Shown here: one piece after another, positions 1 through 8,382 of the stretch
Numbering within the stretch: position 1 is the stretch's first letter
Layout: the number at the start of each line of letters is the position of its first letter
Assembly (NCBI RefSeq): GCF_042682045.1
Contig: NZ_JBHUGS010000004.1
Span: 194,390 to 258,389 of the forward strand
Length of the DNA: 64,000 nucleotides
Reading direction: 5' to 3'
Source: Sphingomonas_R arantia
Lineage (GTDB): Bacteria; Pseudomonadota; Alphaproteobacteria; Sphingomonadales; Sphingomonadaceae
The notes under the pieces: model-generated
Told to the model about the DNA's origin: nothing
Database searches by the model: none
The model's input: the letters and a program-made list of their open reading frames with translations, nothing else
Translations under genes and position numbers: made by a program

Positions 1-93
1 CCCCGCGCCGATCATGTCCCCGACGACGAGCGCGACGAGCGTCCAGAGGCCGAGGCCGGTGCTGCGACCGGGATGCGATGGGGGCGCGGGCAT
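1..93 (-). CDS. Amino-acid permease (APC superfamily), 5' end only
   Basis: Reading leftward from an ATG at position 93, the 31 visible codons run off the window edge. The peptide begins with a short polar, proline-rich leader followed by TLVALVVGDMIGAG. This matches the start of APC-superfamily permeases, where the first membrane helix carries a GxxIGxG substrate-binding motif. The protein would be an inner-membrane amino-acid exchanger or uniporter. It faces threonine synthase divergently. Everything after helix 1 lies outside the window, so substrate and completeness cannot be judged. No strong Shine-Dalgarno sequence is visible upstream. Confidence 0.65.
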   Translation of the reverse strand, partial: MPAPPSHPGRSTGLGLWTLVALVVGDMIGAG

Positions 94-154
94 TGCGGCG
101 GTTGATAGGGGGGTTTTGGTGGTGGGTCGATGGGGTTGGGGAGAGAGGTTCGGT

Positions 155-184
155 TGTTCCCCGGCGGAGGCCGGGGCCTGGGTG
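155..184 (+). repeat. Dispersed palindromic repeat, family A
   Basis: A GTTCCCCGGC / GCCGGGGCCT palindrome ending in GGGTG. The same unit, in either orientation, occurs at 248-276, 1626-1653 and twice at 6124-6190. All copies are intergenic. It behaves like a REP-type element, able to form a CCCCGGC/GCCGGGG hairpin. The rest of 94-358 holds no gene that I can support. Confidence 0.75.
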
Positions 185-247
185 GGTCCGCTTTGCTGGG
201 TTTGAGCGGGCTTGGTGCGATTGCGTTGCAAGATCGTGGAGTTGGGT

Positions 248-276
248 CACCTAGGCCCCGGCCTGCGACGGGGAAC
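248..276 (-). repeat. Dispersed palindromic repeat, family A
   Basis: The unit reads CACCTAGGCCCCGGCC then a short loop and GGGGAAC. It is the reverse orientation of the copy at 155-184. It lies in the gap between the divergent permease and threonine synthase genes, so the two copies flank the likely promoter region. Confidence 0.75.
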
Positions 277-358
277 TGATTTTGCGGTGTTGGTTGCGAC
301 GCTGCTTCTGGCCTAGGGTCATGGTCTTACGCCCGAACGACGCAACGAGGAGTCCACC

Positions 359-1600
<1,242 letters not shown>

Positions 1601-1625
1601 GGCCTCGGGTCGCGGGGCGCTGTTT

Positions 1626-1653
1626 CACCTAGGCCCCGGCCTGTGCCGGGGAA
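1626..1653 (-). repeat. Dispersed palindromic repeat, family A, upstream of a gene start
   Basis: CACCTAGGCCCCGGCC, a short loop, then GCCGGGGAAC. It sits directly between the end of threonine synthase and the GTG start chosen at 1670. A longer reading frame that begins inside the repeat (GTG at 1643) was rejected because its first residues are repeat sequence. Confidence 0.75.
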
Positions 1654-1669
1654 CTTTGGGGGTGTGCGG

Positions 1670-2212
1670 GTGGCAAAGCTGAAGGTGTATCGCACCGCGA
1701 TCGGGTTTCACGACGCCTATGTCGCGGCGCCGAGCAAGAAGGCGGCGCTGCAGGCGTGGGGGAGTAAGGCCGACCTGTTCGCGCGCGGGATGGCGGCGTT
1801 GGTCGAAGATCCTGCCTTGTCCGTGGCGCCGCTGGCTGCGCCGGGGGAGGTGGTGCGGTTGTCGCGGGGGACGCGGGACGAGCAGATCGCGGCGTTGCCG
1901 AAGGCTGCCACGAAGCGGGCTCGGGTGGTTGAGGAAGACGACGAGGCTGCGCCGCGGGCGGCGAAGCGGGTGGTGCGGAAGGTCGTGCCGAAGCCGGATC
2001 GGGGGGCCTTGGACAAGGCGGAGGCTGCGCTGGAGGCGGCGGAGGTGGCGCACACTGCGGAGGCGGAGGCGTTGCAGGCGCGGATCCGGAAGCTGGAGAC
2101 CGAGTATCGCGCGCTGCGGAAGGTGCAGGCGGCGCGGGTGGCCGAGCTGGAGGCGGCGCGGCGGGTGGCGGATGCGGCATATCGGGAGGTTGTGGCGGCG
2201 GCTTCCGAGTGA
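1670..2212 (+). CDS. Hypothetical protein with conserved N-terminal segment and coiled-coil C-terminus
   Basis: A 180-residue protein starting MAKLKVYRTAIGFHDAYVAA at a GTG preceded by the G-rich GGGGGTGTG. Residues 1-75 form a compact conserved-looking segment that includes an AALQAWGSKADLFARG stretch. The middle is basic (KRVVRKVVPKP). The last 70 residues are Ala/Glu-rich with heptad character (EAALEAAEVAHTAEAEALQ) and should form a coiled coil. There is no signal peptide or enzymatic motif. Similar proteins in sphingomonads are sometimes called TolA-like because of the Ala/Glu helix; I would not transfer that function. Confidence 0.7.
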   Translation: MAKLKVYRTAIGFHDAYVAAPSKKAALQAWGSKADLFARGMAALVEDPALSVAPLAAPGEVVRLSRGTRDEQIAALPKAATKRARVVEEDDEAAPRAAKRVVRKVVPKPDRGALDKAEAALEAAEVAHTAEAEALQARIRKLETEYRALRKVQAARVAELEAARRVADAAYREVVAAASE

Positions 2213-2252
2213 GGGTTGGGGCGTGGTTCGAGAGGTGTGCGCTCCACTCGGG

Positions 2253-2339
2253 CGTCATCCCGGCGGAGGCCGGGATCTCCCTTGGGCTGGGGGTGCGCGC
2301 TTCACCGAAGGGAGATCCCGGCTTTCGCCGGGATGACGG
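2253..2339. repeat. Dispersed palindromic repeat, family B (full length)
   Basis: An 87-bp imperfect palindrome with outer arms CGTCATCCCGGC and GCCGGGATGACG. Inner arms GGGATCTCCCTT / AAGGGAGATCCC flank a CGCTTCACCG core. Near-identical copies lie at 46243-46328 and 49971-50056, with a half copy at 49832-49872. It lies between the convergent genes ending at 2212 and 2508 and could act as a bidirectional terminator. Confidence 0.85.
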
Positions 2340-2400
2340 TTTGGCGTGGGGGCTGGGTGGCGAGGGAGCGTTCCGGCTTGCTGGTTCGGCTGCGACCCAA

Positions 2401-2464
2401 CCCGTTTGGTTCGAGCCTGTCGAGAACGTTACGCCGAGTTCTCGACAGGCTCGAACCGAACGGG
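2401..2464. repeat. Dispersed palindromic repeat, family C
   Basis: Perfect 20-bp arms: GGTTCGAGCCTGTCGAGAAC at 2408-2427 and its reverse complement at 2438-2457, separated by 10 nt, with CCCGTT/AACGGG continuing outward. Elements of this kind are scattered through many sphingomonad genomes. The copy lies next to a family B repeat in the same convergent gap. Confidence 0.85.
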
Positions 2465-2507
2465 GGTTGGGGTTGGGAAGGGCGAGAGTAGGCCCGTGCG
2501 CTTCCCC

Positions 2508-2744
2508 TTACGACGACCGGGCGCTGTCGATCATGCGTTGGGCGATCTGGCGGACGGCGGCGTCGTCCTTCGTGTCGTCGTGGGCGTTGTCGCCGAGGTG
2601 GTCCAGGCTCGCTTCGATGCTGTCCAATAGGCCGGGGTGGGCGGATTCGACGTGTTGGAGTAGTTTGAAGACGACATGTTCGGTCGCGATTTCGCGGCGG
2701 CGGGCGGTGACGATGGGGTCGGTGGGCTGGGTCTTGTCGGTCAT
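2508..2744 (-). CDS. Small hypothetical protein
   Basis: A 78-residue acidic, soluble protein starting MTDKTQPTDPIVTARRREIA. It is helical by appearance, with no signal peptide, membrane segment or cysteine. Its ATG overlaps the TGA of the upstream gene by one base (TGATG), so it is probably translated by re-initiation. The partner is the small protein at 2744-3073. No family is recognised; the pair may act together. Confidence 0.65.
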   Translation of the reverse strand: MTDKTQPTDPIVTARRREIATEHVVFKLLQHVESAHPGLLDSIEASLDHLGDNAHDDTKDDAAVRQIAQRMIDSARSS

Positions 2745-3073
2745 CAGAGATCCTTTTGCGTGGGTTCGGCGGGCATCGTTGGGGCCGTGTCATCGTCGTC
2801 GTCGGTGTGGACCCAGGCGGCGGGGTCGTCGAGCGGGCGGCCGGTGGGGGGCGGGACGTCGCCTTCCTCGTCCGCGCCGAACCAGGCGTTGGCGCCGTGG
2901 TTCGCATCCTGGACGGGGACCGCGCTGTCATGCGCGAGGGCGGTCGGTCGGATGGCGGCGATGTCCGCCTCCGTTCGGCCGAGGCGGCGGGCGATCTGTT
3001 CGGGCGTGGCGCCGCCTTCGAGCATGCTGTGGACCAGATCGAGGTCCATCTGCGTCCATTCGGGTTCGGTCAT
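2744..3073 (-). CDS. Small hypothetical protein with HTH-like segment
   Basis: A 109-residue protein from an ATG with GGAGACC upstream. Residues 5-40 contain LVHSMLEGGATPEQIARRLG followed by RTEADIAAI, which has the spacing of a helix-turn-helix resembling the DNA-reading part of small regulators. The C-terminal half is acidic and low-complexity (DDDDDTAP), with GRPLDDPAAW before it. The longer open frame reaching 3319 overlaps the oxidoreductase gene and was rejected. It is cotranslated with the 78-residue protein downstream. DNA binding is inference only. Confidence 0.65.
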   Translation of the reverse strand: MTEPEWTQMDLDLVHSMLEGGATPEQIARRLGRTEADIAAIRPTALAHDSAVPVQDANHGANAWFGADEEGDVPPPTGRPLDDPAAWVHTDDDDDTAPTMPAEPTQKDL

Positions 3074-3110
3074 CGGGGTCTCCGGGCGGCTGCGTGGGCG
3101 GTGGGCAAGG

Positions 3111-4250
3111 TCAGTCCTTGCCGCGGGCGGGGTTGGAGGCGTGGACGGTTTCGGGCTTCTTGATCGCGGACAGCGTCTGGACCTGCGCGTCGGGATCGAT
3201 GCGGCGGGCGCGGGTGAAGGGGGGCAGCTCGACACGCTGGCCGGTCTTGAGTGCCTCGACGATCCCCTCGACCACGCGGAGGTCCGCGATGCCTTCCTCC
3301 GCGTCGGGTTCGGGGTCACGGTTGTTCAGGATGCAGTCGGAGAAGTAGCGCAGTTCGCCGCCGAACTGGTCGGTTGCCTTGAACGTTTCGTGCGACTGGT
3401 CCTCGCCGATCGTGCGGGTCTGTTCGAGGCCCTGGCCGAAGCCGTAGGCGGGGCTCATGTGGATGCTGCCCTTCGTCCCCGCGATGGTGAAGCTGTCAGT
3501 GCGGTTGGCGTAGTAGGAGACGGTGAAGCTGGCGAGCCGGTCGCCGGGCATGCGCAGCACGACCGCGACGGTATCGTCGAGATCGCCCAAGTCGTTGCCC
3601 GGCTGGCGCGTGCCGATGGCCGATTCGACCGCAACGGGCTCCTCGTCGAACAAGTAGCGGATCGCGTTGATCGGGTAGGGGCCCATGTCGAACAGCGGGC
3701 CGGCGAGCAGGCCGTTCTGCGCGCGGTGGTTGGCCGGATCGACCATCTGCGCGAAGCAGGAGGTGAAGGTGGTGAGGTCGCCCAGCTCACCGGCGCGGAT
3801 GCGGGTGATGGCATCGAGCGTGGCGGGCTCGAAATGGAGGCGGTAGGCGACCATGAGTTTCGCGGCCGAGCGGTTCGCGGCGTCCTGGATTTCGCGCGCG
3901 CGATCGACCGAGATTTCGAGCGGCTTCTCGCACAGGACGTGGATGCCGGCGGCGAGCGCGGGGACCGCGAATTCGGCGTGCCGCCAGTTGGGCGTGGCGA
4001 TGTAGACCGCGTCGATCTTGCCCGACGCGAGCAGGTCGGCGTAGCCGGCGTAGTTGGTGACCTGGTCGAGGCCGTAGGATTTGGCGAGCGCCTCCGCCTT
4101 CACGGGATCGTCGGTGACGATCGCGGCGAGGACCGAATTGCCGGTGTGGGCGATGCCGGGCATCAGCGACGCCTGGCTTATGTCGCCCGCACCGACGACG
4201 GCGTAGCGGACCTTGTTGACGGTCAAACCGAGGGCGGATGCGATGCTCAT
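3111..4250 (-). CDS. Gfo/Idh/MocA-family NAD(P)-dependent oxidoreductase
   Basis: A 379-residue cytoplasmic dehydrogenase. Residues 15-40 hold the Rossmann motif VGAGDISQASLMPG. The family signature CEKPLEISVD follows at about residue 105, with the catalytic-type lysine inside EKP. The second half is the alpha/beta dimerisation domain seen in glucose-fructose oxidoreductases (FDMGPYPINAIRYLF). There is no Tat signal, unlike periplasmic Gfo. The start was set at the ATG with AGGAAC seven bases upstream; a frame 23 residues longer has no better ribosome site. Substrate is probably a sugar or polyol but cannot be read from sequence. Confidence 0.85.
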   Translation of the reverse strand: MSIASALGLTVNKVRYAVVGAGDISQASLMPGIAHTGNSVLAAIVTDDPVKAEALAKSYGLDQVTNYAGYADLLASGKIDAVYIATPNWRHAEFAVPALAAGIHVLCEKPLEISVDRAREIQDAANRSAAKLMVAYRLHFEPATLDAITRIRAGELGDLTTFTSCFAQMVDPANHRAQNGLLAGPLFDMGPYPINAIRYLFDEEPVAVESAIGTRQPGNDLGDLDDTVAVVLRMPGDRLASFTVSYYANRTDSFTIAGTKGSIHMSPAYGFGQGLEQTRTIGEDQSHETFKATDQFGGELRYFSDCILNNRDPEPDAEEGIADLRVVEGIVEALKTGQRVELPPFTRARRIDPDAQVQTLSAIKKPETVHASNPARGKD

Positions 4251-4331
4251 GGACGGTTCCTGACGGTTCGTTTCCGGGGTGCGTGTGGGTTCAACGCGGC
4301 TGGCGCGCGACGTCTCCATCGGTGCGGCGCA

Positions 4332-4763
4332 TCAGGTGAACAGGTCGACCACCTCCGCGTCCGGTGCGACCCGGTCGATCAGGATCGAGCGGTGGCAGCC
4401 CTTCGGATCGCGTTCGAAACAGAGGAGCGCGGAACGGTGGAGCGAGGCTTCCTCGAGCATCTGCGCGGACTGGACCATCGCCTCGGGCAGTTCGAGCTGG
4501 CCGTCATAGACGCGTTCGAGGATGTCGTGGCGGCCCTTGCGGGCGGCCTCGCGCCCCTCCGGCGGGGTGCCGAGCGCCTTGAGCAGCAGGTAGCCGATGC
4601 CGGCTTCCTTGAGCCCGGCGGCGAGCACGTTCTTGGAGAAGCCGGGGCGGCGCGAGAGCGGGACGGCGCGGATGTCGATGAGCGTTTCGATCTTCGCCGC
4701 GGACAGCACGGCGATGACCTCCGCCTGCGTCGCGCCTTCGTAACCGATCGTCCAGATCTTCAT
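4332..4763 (-). CDS. DUF488 family protein
   Basis: A 143-residue single-domain protein starting MKIWTIGYEGAT, the hallmark N-terminus of DUF488. Further family motifs are IDIRAVPLSRRPGFSK and the C-terminal CFERDPKGCHRSIL, with the paired cysteine and CHR element. Members are cytoplasmic and of unproven function. The gene ends 81 nt before the start of the oxidoreductase and is probably transcribed with it. No partner gene points to a role. Confidence 0.85.
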   Translation of the reverse strand: MKIWTIGYEGATQAEVIAVLSAAKIETLIDIRAVPLSRRPGFSKNVLAAGLKEAGIGYLLLKALGTPPEGREAARKGRHDILERVYDGQLELPEAMVQSAQMLEEASLHRSALLCFERDPKGCHRSILIDRVAPDAEVVDLFT

Positions 4764-4882
4764 CGCGTGTTCCCATACGGCATTGAAGGATGGAGCGGTT
4801 CGCGAGGGGGTCGGGTTCCGGACGGGGCGACATTGATCTGGAGGGCTGTTCGTTCGGACGTGCTTCCCGCATACGGCGACTC

Positions 4883-6076
4883 ATGAGCACCCGATCGATC
4901 CGCCTGCTGTCCCTCCTGCTGACGAGCGCGGTGCCGGCCGCGGCGTGGGCGCAACCCGCGCCGATCATCGGCGGTGTGACGGCGGGGACGGACCCGACCG
5001 CGCGAATGGTGGAGATCGTCGTGCTGGACGGTGCGGCGCGCCTGCCCGCGCGGATGCCGGCGGAACTGACGCGCGGCGGCGTGCGGCGGCCCGTGACGCT
5101 GGTACGCGAGGCCGATGCGGACGCGGCCGCGGGCGGGACGGAGGGTTATGTGCGCGGGCGATACCGCCTGACCCTGCCGACCGATGCGGCCGGGGCGTCG
5201 GTCGCGACGCTGTCGCTGCAGCCGGGCAGCGTGAGCGGCTATGCGTTCGCGGTGGACGGGACGGCGACGTTGCCGTCGTCGACCGCGCAGGCACTGGTGG
5301 CGCCGGCGGCGGTCGCCGACGTGGTCGATGCGCCGGCGGCGAAGCCCGAGACGGGCAACGCGTTCGTTGGCAACCTGTCGAACTACGGACCGATCTATGC
5401 CGCGTACGGGCCGGGGACGAACACCGATGCTCGGATCGAGATCGGGTTCAAATACCAGCTGTTCGGCGCGGCCGGTGCGGTGGGCGGTGATGCGCCGTGG
5501 GAGAACGGGTTTCACTTCGGCTATACGCAGCGGCTGTTCTGGAACCTGGGGGCGAAATCCTCGCCGTTCCGGAATGTCGAGTATCGGCCGGAGGTGTTCT
5601 ACCTGATCCCGGCGAAGGCGGTGACCGACCGGTTCGTGCTGGGCGGTCAGGTGGGCCTGCGGCACGAATCGAACGGGCGCGACGAACTCGATTCGCGGTC
5701 GTTGAACACCTTCTATGTCCAGCCGCAGGCGACGACGCGGATCGGCGATACGGTCATCACGCTGGCGCCGCGGGCGTGGTTCTATGTCGGCAGCCTGGAG
5801 GACAACCCGCTGATCAAGCGGTATCGCGGCAACACCGGGCTGTTCGCGGAGATCGGCCAGACCGACGGCTGGCGGCTGAGCACGATCACCAACGTGGCGC
5901 TGAGCACCGGGCGCGGGTCGGTCGACGCGATGCTGAGCTATCCGTTGCAGCGCGTCGTGCCGGGGGACCTGAACCTGTATCTGTTTGGGCAGGCGTTCGC
6001 TGGGTACGGTGAGAATCTGCTGGATTATACCAAGCGGCAGACGCGGGTGCGGATCGGGGTTGGGTTTGTGCGGTGA
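4883..6076 (+). CDS. pldA: Outer-membrane phospholipase A1
   Basis: A 397-residue exported protein with signal peptide ending AAWA|QP. The C-terminal 230 residues match OMPLA: GPIYAAYGPG, FKYQLFG, a FGYTQRLFWNLG strand, SSPFRNVEYRPEVFY, and the active-site segment RHESNGRDELDSRSLNT. The catalytic triad is H261, S263 and N275. It would form a 12-stranded barrel that hydrolyses phospholipids in the outer leaflet. Residues 25-155 form an extra N-terminal domain absent from the enterobacterial enzyme. The ATG at 4883 was chosen because it opens the signal peptide; an in-frame start at 4790 would bury it. No good ribosome site is visible. Confidence 0.9.
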   Translation: MSTRSIRLLSLLLTSAVPAAAWAQPAPIIGGVTAGTDPTARMVEIVVLDGAARLPARMPAELTRGGVRRPVTLVREADADAAAGGTEGYVRGRYRLTLPTDAAGASVATLSLQPGSVSGYAFAVDGTATLPSSTAQALVAPAAVADVVDAPAAKPETGNAFVGNLSNYGPIYAAYGPGTNTDARIEIGFKYQLFGAAGAVGGDAPWENGFHFGYTQRLFWNLGAKSSPFRNVEYRPEVFYLIPAKAVTDRFVLGGQVGLRHESNGRDELDSRSLNTFYVQPQATTRIGDTVITLAPRAWFYVGSLEDNPLIKRYRGNTGLFAEIGQTDGWRLSTITNVALSTGRGSVDAMLSYPLQRVVPGDLNLYLFGQAFAGYGENLLDYTKRQTRVRIGVGFVR

Positions 6077-6123
6077 GGGTTGGGTTGGGGTTGCAGAGTT
6101 GTCCGGCTTCGCGCCGCTGATGC

Positions 6124-6190
6124 GTTCCCCGGCGTAGGCCGGGGCCTAGGCGCAGCGGTTTCACCTAGGCCCCGGCCTGCGCCGGGGAAC
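6124..6190. repeat. Two inverted copies of family A repeat
   Basis: One copy (6124-6150, GTTCCCCGGCG...GGCCTAGG) is followed after 11 nt by an opposite-facing copy (6162-6190, CACCTAGGCC...GGGGAAC). Together they make a large cruciform-capable element between the convergent pldA and mntH genes, a position suited to a bidirectional terminator. Confidence 0.8.
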
Positions 6191-6257
6191 ACATCGGCCT
6201 AGGTTTGCCTGGCGCGGCGACGCCTGAACCGGGGACCTCACGCGTTCCGCGTCAGCC

Positions 6258-7616
6258 TCACCAGATGCCGGCGACGCTCAGCAGAAGTTTGACGTTCAGG
6301 CCGACGATGATGGCGGCGATCGTCCAAGCGGCGATTTTCAGCCAGGTCGGGTTCGCGAAGTCGCCCATCTTTTCGCGGTTGCTCGTGAAGCTGACGAGCG
6401 GGATGACGGCGAAGGGCAACTGCATGCTCAGCACGACCTGGCTGAGCACGAGGAGGCGGGCGGTGCCCTGTTCGCCGTAGATCAGCGCGACGGCGACCGC
6501 GGGGACGATCGCGAGCAGGCGGGTGATGAGCCGGCGGACCCAGGGGCGGAGCCGGACGTGGAGGAAGCCCTCCATCACGATCTGGCCGGCGAGCGTGGCG
6601 GTGACGGTGCTGTTCTGCCCCGACGCCAGCAGCGCGACCGCGAACAGCGTGCTGGCGGCGGCCGCGCCGAGCGTGGGGCTGAGCAGCTGGTAGGCGTCCT
6701 GGATCTCGGCGACCTGCGTCTGGCCGCCGACGTGGAAGGCCGAGGCGGCGAGGATCAGGATCGCGGCGTTGATGAACAAGGCGAGCATCAGCGCGATCGT
6801 GCTGTCGATCGTGGCGAACAGGACCGCCTCGCGCTTGCCGCGCGTGTCCGTGTCGAACGCGCGGGTCTGGACGATCGAGCTGTGGAGGTAGAGATTGTGC
6901 GGCATCACGGTGGCGCCGATGATGCCGATCGCGATGTAGAGCATCGCCGGGTTGGTGAGGATCGCGGTCTGCGGCACGAAACCGGCCATGACGGCGGACA
7001 GTTCGGGGCGCGACAGGAACAGTTCGTAGATGAAGCAGCCCGCGATCACGACGAGCAACGTCACGATGAACGCCTCCAGCAACCGGAATCCGCGTTGCTG
7101 GAGCAGCAGGATCAGCAGCACGTCGAACGCGGTGAGGCAGATGCCCCAGACGAGCGGGAGCCCGAACAGCAGTTGCAGCGCGATGGCGGTGCCGATGACC
7201 TCCGCCAGGTCGCACGCGACGATCGCCAGTTCGCAGAGCGCCCACAGCATGATGCCGACCGGGCGGCTGTAGCTGTCGCGGCAGGCCTGGGCGAGATCGC
7301 GGCCGGTGACGATGCCGAGTTTCGCCGCGAGCGATTGCAGCAGGATCGCCATGACGTTCGACAGCAGGATGACGGAGAGCAGGGTGTAGCCGAACTGCGA
7401 CCCGCCGGCGAGGTCGGTGGCCCAGTTGCCGGGGTCCATATAGCCGACCGCAACAAGGTAGCCGGGGCCGGAGAAGGCCGCGAGCTTGCGCCAGAATTTC
7501 GCGCCGCCGGGAACGGCGATGCTGCGGAACACCTCCGGCAGGCTGGGGACGAGCGGGCGGGGCGTGGGTGTCGGGCCCGCGGCGACGGGCGGCGTTGGTT
7601 GATGATCGTCCTGCAT
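6258..7616 (-). CDS. mntH: Nramp-family manganese/iron transporter
   Basis: A 452-residue inner-membrane H+-coupled Mn2+/Fe2+ importer. The metal-site motif DPGN is at 61-64 in helix 1 (GYMDPGNWATDLAGG). The helix 6 motif MPHNLYLHSS is at 238-246. About eleven hydrophobic segments are visible, as in MntH. The N-terminus is a 40-residue proline-rich cytoplasmic tail. It is divergent from mntR, and an MntR-type inverted repeat lies about 50 nt upstream of its ATG, so repression by manganese is likely. It converges with pldA across paired repeats. Confidence 0.93.
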   Translation of the reverse strand: MQDDHQPTPPVAAGPTPTPRPLVPSLPEVFRSIAVPGGAKFWRKLAAFSGPGYLVAVGYMDPGNWATDLAGGSQFGYTLLSVILLSNVMAILLQSLAAKLGIVTGRDLAQACRDSYSRPVGIMLWALCELAIVACDLAEVIGTAIALQLLFGLPLVWGICLTAFDVLLILLLQQRGFRLLEAFIVTLLVVIAGCFIYELFLSRPELSAVMAGFVPQTAILTNPAMLYIAIGIIGATVMPHNLYLHSSIVQTRAFDTDTRGKREAVLFATIDSTIALMLALFINAAILILAASAFHVGGQTQVAEIQDAYQLLSPTLGAAAASTLFAVALLASGQNSTVTATLAGQIVMEGFLHVRLRPWVRRLITRLLAIVPAVAVALIYGEQGTARLLVLSQVVLSMQLPFAVIPLVSFTSNREKMGDFANPTWLKIAAWTIAAIIVGLNVKLLLSVAGIW

Positions 7617-7663
7617 CGACGATGTCTCCCCTGTTTCATCGCGATGTAGGCAATCGACAGGAT

Positions 7664-7677
7664 TTAGCCAAGGCTAA
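7664..7677. promoter_or_regulatory. Predicted MntR operator
   Basis: TTAGCC-AA-GGCTAA, a perfect 6-bp inverted repeat with a 2-nt centre, in the middle of the 109-bp mntH/mntR divergent gap. On the minus strand GTGACA lies 17 nt before a GCTAAA hexamer inside the box, so the site would cover the mntH -10 region. Assignment follows from position between an Nramp transporter and its DtxR-family regulator. Confidence 0.65.
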
Positions 7678-7725
7678 CTTTGCTTTGTCACGGCCCTGTG
7701 GCAGATAAAGCGCGGAGGACGAGCG

Positions 7726-8139
7726 ATGGCGTTACCGGACCCCGGCGAACAGGCGCGCCGGTTCATCAAGGTGCGGGAGGCGCACCGCAGCGAGGTGCAG
7801 CAGGATTATGTCGAGCTGATCGCCGACCTGGTCGCCGAGCGGGGCGAGGCGCGCGTGACGGACCTGGCCGAGCGGTTCGGCGTGACGACCGCGACGGTAG
7901 CCAACACGCTGGCCCGGCTGAAACGCGACGGGCTGGTCGAGGATCGTCCGTACCGGTCGCTGAGCCTGACCGCGGCGGGCGTCGCGATGGCCGATGCGTC
8001 GCGGCGGCGGCATGATATCGTGATCGGGTTCCTGCTGCGGCTCGGCGTGTCGCCTGCGGTGGCGGAACTGGATGCGGAGGGGCTGGAGCATCATCTGAGC
8101 GCAGAGACGCTGCGCGCGATGCAGGCGTTTCGCGGGTAG
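7726..8139 (+). CDS. mntR: Manganese-dependent transcriptional regulator (DtxR/MntR family)
   Basis: A 137-residue DNA-binding protein. Residues 25-75 form the winged helix, with the recognition segment VTDLAERFGVTTATVANTLA and wing RLKRDGLVEDRPYRSL. The C-terminal part (RRRHDIVIGFLLRLGV, then LEHHLSAETL) is the metal-binding dimerisation domain. There is no SH3 domain, as expected for MntR rather than DtxR. Divergent placement next to mntH and the shared palindrome indicate Mn2+-dependent repression of mntH and possibly of itself. Confidence 0.88.
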   Translation: MALPDPGEQARRFIKVREAHRSEVQQDYVELIADLVAERGEARVTDLAERFGVTTATVANTLARLKRDGLVEDRPYRSLSLTAAGVAMADASRRRHDIVIGFLLRLGVSPAVAELDAEGLEHHLSAETLRAMQAFRG

Positions 8140-8382
8140 GGGCTGCACGCCGGACTGGGCGGACTGCACGATGTCAGCTGGATCTCGAGCGGGACGCGCG
8201 GTTTGGAATGGCTCCGCTGCAAATGAAGCGGGTTGCCATCCCAAATCGCGGCTCACCCCGAGCGGCACGGCATCTTGCACGAACCGCCCAGGGATGTGCG
8301 GACCGGGATCGCCGAAGCGACATGGACCCGCCGGGAGCAGGACCATGTCGCCGCGCTCGGTCCTCAGACCGATCGAGTGCCG

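Noticed and set aside
2253..2464. CRISPR-like array formed by clustered repeats
   Set aside because: The repeats are long palindromes of different families without regular spacers, and no cas gene is present.
2676..4886. A 736-residue plus-strand frame over the Gfo/Idh oxidoreductase
   Set aside because: Composition is that of an antisense shadow; the minus strand carries Rossmann and EKP motifs with ribosome sites.
8140..8382. Small gene between mntR and the Hint gene
   Set aside because: Frames in both directions lack ribosome sites and protein-like composition; the segment is convergent intergenic DNA.
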